Notes under the pieces: model-generated
What the model was told of the DNA's origin: nothing
Databases searched by the model: none
What the model saw: only the letters and a program-made list of their open reading frames with translations
NCBI GenBank assembly: GCA_004151065.3
Contig: NWUY0300008797.1
Span: 23,626-44,187, forward strand
DNA from: Larix sibirica
Taxonomy: Eukaryota > Streptophyta > Pinopsida > Pinales > Pinaceae
DNA: 20,562 nt
Direction: 5' to 3'
Part shown: positions 9,691-17,003 of the stretch, piece after piece
How positions within the stretch are numbered: position 1 is the first letter of the stretch
Layout of the letters: each line of letters opens with the position of its first letter
Made by a program: the position numbers and the translations under genes

Positions 9691-10397
9691 CATTGGATCA
9701 CTCTATGTCTAGAACATATCTTGATCATCAAATTACATAAGTACAAATGCAAGCTATTGCATATTAAACCTAATTGATCTTAACTAACTCTAAACTGTTT
9801 AAATATCCTAATATAATCAAGACATTGATACAATAATATGCAATAAGGCTACTAAGCACTTCTAAATTGTTACTTGGCAAGCCAATCCCTTACATGAGCC
9901 TATAGTTTCACACTTGAATAGGTGCAACATGATATTTTCCCACTTATTCGATAATGCCTTGAAACTCCCATACCTAACAAAAATAATTTAAACAGTGGGG
10001 ACTTGCATTTCTACCTTCAATGCAATGGGGAATATTGCTTCTTAAGAGGGGTATTGATATGTGCCTTAGACTTAGACTTGGGCCCCCAAAATGGTGCATG
10101 CTCACTTGTCACCCCTTAGCCTTCTTCATGCACAACCAACCCTCATCTCTTGTTGCACCTTTGCTTTCCCACATGCAAACAACTAGTCCTTATCTACAAG
10201 GCCCCATTGATCTTGCATTAGCCTCTAAGCAACATGGTGCAATCTCCAATTACAAATCCACATCCAATCACTTATACCACTTCTAAATTATCAAGCCACA
10301 ACAACTATATTTTGCAATCAAACCCAACAACAATATCTCATAATTGTTGATGGAATTATGTATCCGCTCCACTAAGTCTCCACTAAATAATCTCCAA
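9691..10397. other. Intergenic, no supported gene
   Basis: AT-rich sequence. An open frame from 10020 to 10286 has no recognisable domain and a composition like chance translation. I see nothing else. Confidence 0.5.
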
Positions 10398-10728
10398 GAA
10401 AGTGTTAGTGATCAATTTAAACTAATTCCCAATCAATATGTACCCATCAACTAGAAGAATGTGTTAATGATAAATTTAAACTAATTCATGATCAATATGT
10501 ACCCATCAACTAGAATTCGAGAGTGACCTTAATTTTTCCTTACCCATCAACTAGAAGAAAGTGTTAATGATAAATTTAAACTAATTCATGATCAATATAT
10601 ACCCATCAACTAAAATCAAATCAAACGAAAGAAAGTGTTAATGATAAATTTAAACTAATTCATAATCAATATATACCCATCAACTAGAATCGAACCTTAA
10701 TTTTTCCTTCACACCTTAATTTTTCCTT
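10398..10728. repeat. Four-copy repeat of a 55-57-bp core with variable spacers
   Basis: Core copies lie at about 10398-10453, 10457-10512, 10557-10612 and 10631-10686. Each has gaa-gtgtta-tgat, aatttaaactaattc and atcaatat-tacccatcaacta. Spacers of 3, 44 and 18 bp separate them. The 44-bp spacer has an extra tacccatcaactag (10541-10554) after accttaatttttcctt. That accttaatttttcctt block recurs twice after copy 4 (about 10692-10728), so larger composite units seem to have duplicated and then lost parts. Confidence 0.9.
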
Positions 10729-11163
10729 TCTCCTTTTATTTTCACATGCACATGTTATTTCTTTCTCGATTGCCAATGTTATTGTCATTCCAAACTTAGC
10801 ACCTTTGCTGAATTACATGGCAAAGCTCGTGATCAACAAACTTGAAGGGTTTTCAATAAGAAATTTCAACAACCACCTATTGACTTTATTGTTAGACAAT
10901 CATGTGGAAGTTTATAGGCTGTCAAAGGTGGTCATTATATTTTATAATGTAAAAAAAACTTTTTAATCTAATAATAAGCTATATCTGAAATATTCATTTG
11001 GTTTATTAATTTATCGGTGCCTGTTAACCCCATTGTTTTGAAAATATATGATAAAATTTCAACAAAATAATATGTCCCAACTACCATCTAAAAAGTGCCA
11101 ACAACACTACGCCATGCAAAAAGAAGTATTTCAATATAGAAGCTGAGTGAGCGGATAAGAAGA
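10729..11163. other. Intergenic, no supported gene
   Basis: AT-rich sequence with no open frame of note, no RNA gene and no clear repeat. Confidence 0.5.
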
Positions 11164-11391
11164 CAATAATTATTCTCATTCAGCCAGCAGCTAAGAAAAC
11201 CAAATAATTATTTCCATTCGGCCAGGTCACATGCAGAATTAAATGCCCACCTGGTAAAAAACACCAATCATGCCATTGAGAAAAGTGAAATAAATCAAAA
11301 TAATTATTCCAATAAGGCTAGGAGATATGTAAAATAAAAAGCCTACACACGGCATAAAACACCGATAATGCAATTGAGAAAGGTGAAATAA
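11164..11391. repeat. Imperfect tandem repeat, about 95-bp unit, two and a third copies
   Basis: A partial copy (11164-11200) is followed by two full units (11201-11295 and 11296-11391). Each starts ca-ataattatt and passes through ggc-ag. The full units share acacc-at-atgc-attgagaaa and gtgaaataa. Identity between the full units is moderate, so the duplication is old. Confidence 0.75.
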
Positions 11392-12232
11392 CAAGTACTC
11401 ATAAAGACGATATAGCCTCAACGTTGGATAGCCACATATATGACCAGCTTAGTGATCCGCTATTCAACTCGTTGATGCTAACCCGTCTCAAAAATTAACT
11501 CCCGGGTGCACATGAGCTTTTTAACAATAAAATTTAGGACTCCAATACAGATTAAACATAATCTTTAATCCCAATCTCATCATAGCTCTTCCACACTGCT
11601 AAACCACAAATTCAATTAAGAATCCATAAAGAGATGTATGCTTTTAATTGTGAATCCATGGGTTACCACCAGAATATGACAACCCAGATTCGGAAATTCA
11701 AACTGTTAAACCCACTTTTCTAGAGCCTTGCATATAGTACAAGTATTCAAGGCTCGTTAAAACCTGCTCAAACTCCCACAAGGAAAAAAGTGAAATAAAA
11801 ATATCTCAAGATTGCCCATGATTCTAATTAACCACTATTCAGTGCTTACAAAAGTGCAACAACACAATGAGAAATGCAACAATAGTAGATTCCAAGTAAC
11901 TGGCATATCAGCTGAAGCAGTAACAAATCGACTCTGTTTGGTGGGATTCTTGAAATGTTTGTAGCTGAAGCAGCTTTACGGCTCAGACATTTTTGGCGAA
12001 AAAGAATCTTCAATGCAGAATACAAAAAAAAACATCATAGTACTGTACAAGGCTTTGCTTCCTTATCCCAACCTTTCTAGAAGATCCAAGCTCTGGTGTG
12101 AGCTTCTTAATACCAAAAAACACAACCAATATGTGAACGACAGCCAACTGCTACTATTCATCAATGAGCACAAATCTACAGGTTAAAATTACCTAAAGCT
12201 ACTGCGCTTGATGTTGTTAAAAAATGTCACGC

Positions 12233-12312
12233 TAACTCATATACCATTCTTAAATGATTCAGATCTATATCCTAGCTCATCTACCAGTCTTCAATTATTC
12301 AGATCTGTATCC
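12233..12312. repeat. Two about 41-bp tandem copies
   Basis: The two units, starting near 12233 and 12274, share ctcat-taccatct-like sequence and attcagatct-tatcct. A short local duplication next to the probable 3' end of the minus-strand gene. Confidence 0.65.
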
Positions 12313-12811
12313 TCCGGTTGAAAACATAGAAATATGATTATCCAATGGACAAGGAAAAATCTAGGTCGATATCTATATAAACAATGTTCTCGATGATTTT
12401 ACAGTAATTTCATGTTGGAATTATGGAAATGTAAGTTATAGACATTTAGCTGCATACGCCTAGGCAAAGAAAAATATTCAACACACATCATGTTCTGTTC
12501 CATCTTCCACCTTAATCATAGTTGAAGAAAGCAACATGATGTAGGTGCAATTTACAATACACAAGTCCAAAACTATGCCTTACTTTCTCTGGAGAGAAAG
12601 AAAGCTACTGTGTGTCATATGTAGCTGGTATTAAACAGACTCAAATATGAATCTAATCCCAACCAGTGGAGCATGCAACCTGCCCCGACAATGGAGTAAA
12701 AGGGGCACCAGAATCTAATCTAGCAGCCTACACCAAGGCTAGGACAAATGCATGTATAATAAAACGAAATCTAGCCGGAGTAAGGGAAATCTCTCATTCA
12801 TTATAATAAAT

Positions 12812-12841
12812 ATATCCTCCTCTCGGTCTTAAGGAGGATAT
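12812..12841. repeat. Perfect 9-bp inverted repeat with 12-base loop
   Basis: ATATCCTCC (12812-12820) and GGAGGATAT (12833-12841) are exact reverse complements around tctcggtcttaa. It may be a chance hairpin. It lies several hundred bases past the stop codon of the minus-strand gene. Confidence 0.55.
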
Positions 12842-13397
12842 TGCAATGCCCTTTATCAATCAAAATGAAAGCTTGCACAGCTAGCCAATGGTCAACAACT
12901 TCTCCTAATATTTGTTAGTATCCTCAAATGAAATGCACAACATGAAGAAAGAAAGAATCTGAACTCTTTTTCAGATGGCTTAAAGATCTTGCAAATAAAT
13001 AAACACATCAATTGTCACTTCTGAAAAAGAAGATGATAAAAAAGTGAATATCATGGAAATTGCATCAAAATGTTTACAAAGAATTTCTATGATTGCAGTA
13101 ACTGAAAATCTGCCAAAGCAAGTCAAGAATAGCGATCAGTGATATTGATCCAGAATTGTTCTTCCTGGTCGGAAGAATTACATCCCTGGTAGTTGTCAAT
13201 GTTATTTGGAGACTATACATGTGGTGCATCTAATTGGACGCACCTTGGCTTGGCTTTAAATGGCTTGTCATGGAAAACAAATTCAATGGTAAAAAGCAAA
13301 GGACAGCAGACAAATTAGTTTGTGATTGAATACTACTTATGATACATGCAGCAAAATAACAGCTCTTCACAAGTACATTTGAGTAGCAATTGCCTGC

Positions 13398-13448
13398 TTA
13401 TCCAGAGTCACTATCTGCGTTCCGCATACCCTTTAAACCCCTTGGTCT
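13398..13448 (-). CDS. DUF1639 gene, coding exon 3 (51 bp)
   Basis: Encodes RPRGLKGMRNADSDSG and TAA at 13400-13398. RPRGLKGM is the family's conserved C-terminal block, and a short acidic Ser/Asp tail after it is usual. Confidence 0.92.
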   Translation of the reverse strand, partial: RPRGLKGMRNADSDSG

Positions 13449-15251
13449 CTGCATCAATGGCATATTGTATTTGTTAAGGCCAGAAAGATTAAGATAGAAG
13501 TAAACCAAGACAGAAGCCATACATTTTATCAAGATTCTATCAATGCAGAAAACTAAAATTTACCTTCTTCAGACACTTCTTTTCTCTGACTTCATACCGT
13601 TCTTGAGAAATATCACAAAGCCAACCACCAGGGGTAGCAGCCTGCAAAACGGAAAGCCAATTATAATAAATGAAACAACTTCACTTGCTTGTAGCTAGTG
13701 CATGTATTTTTATAGCATCAATTGCAATAAAATTTCTTGCATGTAAATATTATATTTCTAAACATCAAGTCGGTGATTTTCTATGTTGTTTGCCAGTTTG
13801 GTGTTACAAAAGATATATTATCTAATATTGACTTAAAAGATGCATTGTACATAGAGGATGCATGAACATTAGCTGCTAACAGACACAAATTCCAGTCAAT
13901 GTAATATCCATTTCAGCAGCAAGATATTCTCCATGAAGTGTGATTGAACTAACAATAAAACTAGAATCAAACTGGTTGATTTAGAAAAATGATGAACTCC
14001 GAGCATAGATGAATTTGAAGACAAGATTCAATGAGAGGAGCAAAGTTGAGAAGAAAACGGCAACCTGAAAACACATTCCTTGGAGCTTATGATTTAATAT
14101 TCATGTACATATGCCTGTGCAAAGTATCATTTAAAATTAAAATAGGGTCATTTTAAAATCTTAAAAAGGAGGAAATTGTTTAGAACCATAACTGGTAAAA
14201 AAGACAGAATACTGAAGACTTTGAGATATATGGATCTTGCTTTTAAACTCTGTGCCTTTTGGCACCCACTTCTCACTGTAGCTTGGGAGATCCTTTTATG
14301 AAATTTTGATGACAGAAGATAAGGCTCATCCACTTACAATCTCACTCATAAGCATCTTTGTGACCTAGGGCACTCTCCAAGTCAAGTTCTCCAAATAAAA
14401 GGGAAACAATAAAAGCCCATTAATTAGACTGGGTGTGCCCTGAATAACAGGCAGACCATAACCATATGGGCATCCTAAAATGCAGTTTCAGATAATACTA
14501 GGTTGTACCCTGCCCTTGCATGTGGCAATTTTAAGGAACTATGCAAAGATCTACATTAGTGAGCTAAATTGCTTGAAAGGTTGTTCCTTAAGATCCCAAG
14601 GGAAAAAAACAGAACACAAACAAAACGTAGTGGGGGCCCATAAGTTACTCTGCTTTAGTTTTAAAACTTAATGGCTGCAGTTTAATGAATACTTACATGG
14701 ATGGCCCTCTGAATAATCTTGGCACGCTTTTTGGGCCTCAGTGGTAATTTCGTGCCCTTCATTGTGTGGAAATCTTCCTCTTTCTCATTGCGGGACAGGG
14801 TGAGAAGGAATTTCGGCCACACGAAAGCCTCGGGCTTTGAGGTCTTGTCTTGCGCTGTGTCTGCATCGGCTGAAGTCTTGTTTGTGTCATCGGTGTTATT
14901 ACTCCTTGTGGTAATGGCATTAACCACGGGATGATGATGCAATCTGTCACTCTTTTCTGGGAAAGATGAGGACGGTACGTTGGTGCTCGGCACAACTGTT
15001 GTATCAATGGTATTGAGAACGGAATTAACTTGATTACGTTCTACGGAGACAAGCAGGCCCTCTTTTTCAGCTCTAACAACCCGTCTGTCCACTCGAATAG
15101 CAGATTTCTTGATCAATCCCCCAGAGTCTTTATCCGCGGAGGCCTTTACGTGCACCTTCATGCATCTCATCCGCTTGCGGCTTCCCCATTGTAAAAAAGT
15201 TTTACAAATCGGATTATCCGCGGCCTTCTCCATGTGAATGTATTCTTCCAT
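13398..15251 (-). CDS. DUF1639 family protein (three coding exons)
   Basis: Plant-specific DUF1639 proteins have no established biochemical role. Exons 15251-14697, 13641-13564 and 13448-13398 join in phase 0 through GT-AG introns, giving about 227 residues. Residues 15-33 hold a Leu/Trp-Gly and basic stretch (ICKTFLQWG, then RKRMRCMKV) like the N-terminal motif of this family. Residues 34-140 are Ser/Thr/Asp-rich and look disordered. The DUF1639 domain spans about 145-220: WPKFLLTLSRNEKEEDF, MKGTKLPLRPKKRAK, GGWLCD, ERYEVREKK, then KKRPRGLKGM across the last junction. RPKKRAK (172-178) could be a nuclear signal. No membrane segment or signal peptide is seen. The open frame extends upstream to a TTG at 15341, but the first in-frame ATG is 15251. 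The ATG at 15233 is a second candidate and gives 221 residues. All splice phases agree and no lesion is seen, so the gene is probably functional. Confidence 0.92.
13449..13563 (-). other. DUF1639 gene, intron 2 (115 bp)
   Basis: Donor GTAAAT and acceptor GATGCAG, phase 0. The polypyrimidine stretch is weak, but the intron is AU-rich and the coding match on both sides is strong. Confidence 0.85.
13564..13641 (-). CDS. DUF1639 gene, coding exon 2 (78 bp)
   Basis: Encodes 26 residues starting AATPGGWLCD, then ERYEVREKK and ending LKK. This is the core of the DUF1639 family, and the exon is too small for simple open-frame detection. Acceptor TTTTGCAG|G and donor AAG|GTAAAT flank it, both phase 0. 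Confidence 0.93.
13642..14696 (-). other. DUF1639 gene, intron 1 (1055 bp)
   Basis: GTAAGT donor and U-rich acceptor (ttggctttccgttttgcag), phase 0. No coding or RNA feature is seen inside, and short open frames on either strand here are not supported. Confidence 0.88.
14697..15251 (-). CDS. DUF1639 gene, coding exon 1
   Basis: Encodes residues 1-185, from the ATG at 15251 to ...KIIQRAIH. The donor is CAT|GTAAGT with the GT at 14696-14695, a full plant consensus on the intron side. Without splicing the frame would stop only four codons later at 14682, in the middle of the conserved domain, which supports the junction. Confidence 0.92.
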
Positions 15252-15303
15252 ACTAATCCAGCGGCCGAAGAACAGTAATCTTTCAGCTTTAACCCAAAGA
15301 ATC

Positions 15304-16365
15304 CTGAAATCCTCAAAGCAGAACCTCGCAAAATTCTTCAAGTCGGAAAAATATTTAAGTTACACAAGAAAAAAGGCAAGCAGGCCAGGTATTTCCTTTT
15401 ACTTTTCAGAAAAAATTTAAAAATATTACCAAATCCTTCGATGTCTAACCCAGAGGTCCCTAAATCCTCCAAAGTCCTTCGACTTAAACAGAAAAATGGC
15501 GGCTGCTAATTATCTTCAAGTTACACAAGAAAGCCATGCAGCTTGAAAAAAAAACCGCACCAGAGATTTCTTGAGACTTTCAAAATTATTTAAATATCAC
15601 CAAATCCTTCGATATTTAGCAGACAGTTCCCCAAATCGTTCAATGTTTTAAGGAAATCCTTAGACTCACACAAAACTGTCAGCTGCTAAATATCTTCAAG
15701 CTACAAGGAAAATCCTGCAGCTTAAAAGAAAAGTAGGCTAGGACAAGGATTTCTTGAGACTTTCCAGAAAATCTCCAGAATATTACCAAATCCTTCAATA
15801 TTTAACCGAAAGCCCCCCAAATCCTCCAGAATCCTTCGACTTACAGAAAAATGTTAGCTGCTAACCATCCTACCGCTCGCCAACAAAACAGTATACAGAC
15901 TCTGTAATACAGATCACCGGAAACTCCGATGAATCAACCTCTTCACGCCCAAAGAAATTATAAAAAACTTCATCTTCCGTGGATATGGCCTCCAAACTAA
16001 CCTTTCCAAAAAGGGAAGCCAAATCAACCCGGACTTTGGCGGAAATTTTAAATTCTTTCTGCAATACTTGAAAGATTTAAGTTAAATCATTCAAACAACG
16101 GATCAACTCAGCCCAATGGCCAAACCTTCCCCTTCAAAAATAAAATTTAAAATACTGGGCTAAAACTCTGCCAATTTTACCCAAATCGTTAACAAAAACT
16201 GACAAGATTACATAAAACTGATCCAGAATGGCCTCATAAAGTAGCCTTTACGACCTCACCGAATGCTTATCTGAGATTTTCAAATAGTCTGCCGAAAGCT
16301 CCAAGATTTGGCTCGTTACAGTCCTCAACGAGTGCAGAAGAAGGTCCAGTGCTCAAAAACCTCAC
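15304..16365 (-). other. Possible 5'-leader intron of the DUF1639 gene
   Basis: On the minus strand, CAG|GTGAGG (GT at 16365-16364) is a good donor, and CTTTGAGGATTTCAG|G (AG at 15305-15304) is a fair acceptor about 50 bases before the ATG. Splicing them would join a leader exon of roughly 300 bases to the coding exon and remove the tandem repeats at 15336-15868. The promoter-like cluster at 16.70-16.74 kb makes such an intron plausible. This is inference from splice motifs only. A start site nearer the ATG would remove the need for it. Confidence 0.35.
15336..15868. repeat. Tandem repeat, three units of about 180 bp
   Basis: Units start with cttcaag at 15336, 15514 and 15694. Each contains ttt-ag-a, then taccaaatccttc-at-t-ta, then cccaaatc-tc, then agctgctaa near its end. 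Units differ by substitutions and small indels, so periods vary (about 171-186 between inner landmarks). The stretch 15285-15335 (aatcctgaaatcctcaaag...) resembles the end of a unit and may be a further partial copy. The array sits just upstream of the DUF1639 start codon on the minus strand. Confidence 0.85.
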
Positions 16366-16695
16366 CTGCAACTAATTCCTCCAGCATTTAAACGCATCTC
16401 AGGCCTGGGTTTCTCCACTGGGCAAACAAACAAACGAGCAAAACTCTTCTGCTACATTCATGCATTCATCTCCTCGGTCTCGCTCGCCTCTTCAAAGCAA
16501 TTCCGTTTCTTTTATTTATTTATTTTCGTTGTCCAACGTTTCCATTTTATTTTCTCACTCGCGAAACTTTCCAAACTTAAACCACGCTAAGCTTCTCCAA
16601 GTAGAGGTCTCATCTGCGCCGTTCGACAGAATCGATCGAACGGTTGCACGACAGCGTTCTTTCCGGGAGAACATTTTCGTAAGGTTAGTTACCAG
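15869..16695 (-). other. Leader/promoter-proximal region of the DUF1639 gene, no supported CDS
   Basis: More GC-rich than the intergenic parts. A minus-strand open stretch (16064-15870) has no ATG start and no known domain. A plus-strand stretch (16460-16699) is not recognised either. The region is best read as leader exon and intron of the minus-strand gene. Confidence 0.45.
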
Positions 16696-16696
16696 C

Positions 16697-16739
16697 TAAT
16701 TATAAAACGTTTTGGATTGGCTAGCTTATGACACGTGGC
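16697..16739 (-). promoter_or_regulatory. Promoter-like cluster: G-box, CCAAT box, TATA-like box
   Basis: Read on the minus strand, the order is GCCACGTGTC (16739-16730, G-box/ABRE core CACGTG), CCAAT (16720-16716) and TATAATTA (16704-16697). A start site near 16670 would follow. G-boxes bind bZIP and bHLH factors in plants, and ABRE-type copies answer to abscisic acid. The TATA-like box is weak on this strand, and TATAAAA (16701-16707) reads the other way, so a divergent transcript is possible. Confidence 0.45.
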
Positions 16740-16910
16740 AACTTGTTGAAGTTAATAGGTGTTCACGGATTATCAAAAATGAAAAACAAAATAACATTGT
16801 ATTTTGCTTTTTGTTTGGTCATTGTTAAAAGGTTATTTCGACATATCAACGTATTTGAAAGGAAATGAGTCGGTCCAGGGTTACAATGGTGGGACTAGGG
16901 TTAACTAGGG

Positions 16911-16918
16911 TAGGGTTT
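16911..16918 (-). promoter_or_regulatory. Telo-box-like element
   Basis: The minus strand reads AAACCCTA, the plant telo-box, inside a short stretch with two further ACCCTAG/AACCCTAG-like matches (16893-16918). Telo-boxes occur in promoters of growth and translation genes and can recruit Polycomb factors. It is about 180 bp upstream of the G-box of the minus-strand gene. Confidence 0.4.
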
Positions 16919-16940
16919 ACATTAGGAAATCAAAATGCAA

Positions 16941-17003
16941 AGATGACACCGGATTTGAACCCGGGTTGAAATACTTGAAAAGCAAAGCTCAGTGGGGCTG
17001 TGC
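16941..17003 (-). mobile_element. Possible tRNA-like/SINE remnant
   Basis: On the minus strand GGTTCAAATCC, a perfect Pol III B-box, is at 16960-16950 and is preceded by a CCACTGAGCTTTGC stretch (about 16996-16982). The T stem pairs only over CCGG, and no cloverleaf can be drawn, so an intact tRNA is ruled out. It may be a decayed SINE or tRNA pseudogene, or a chance B-box. Confidence 0.3.

Larger units (their letters stand above)
11392..13397. other. Intergenic plus probable 3' UTR of the DUF1639 gene
   Basis: No gene is supported from 11392 to about 12990. It holds a 41-bp tandem pair (12233-12312) and a 9-bp inverted repeat (12812-12841). On the minus strand the sequence directly after the DUF1639 stop is T-rich, with the plant-like 3'-end motif TTTGTAA (about 13070, minus strand), so the 3' UTR may end near 13000-13070. 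No canonical AATAAA on the minus strand was noticed, which is common in plants. Confidence 0.45.

Noticed and set aside
10398-10686. Evenly sized repeats that could suggest a CRISPR-like array
   Set aside because: Only four diverged copies with very unequal spacers (3-44 bp) and no cas genes, in a plant nuclear context.
12840-13390. Possible further exon of the minus-strand gene
   Set aside because: The RPRGLKGM block and its TAA at 13398 are the usual family C-terminus, and the sequence beyond is T-rich and noncoding in all frames.
15252-15341. N-terminal extension of the DUF1639 open frame to a TTG codon at 15341
   Set aside because: Plants start at ATG. The first in-frame ATG is at 15251, and the extra 30 residues do not resemble the family N-terminus.
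15870-16064. 64-codon minus-strand stretch with protein-like composition
   Set aside because: No ATG start and no recognised family. It lies in the likely leader or intron of the DUF1639 gene.
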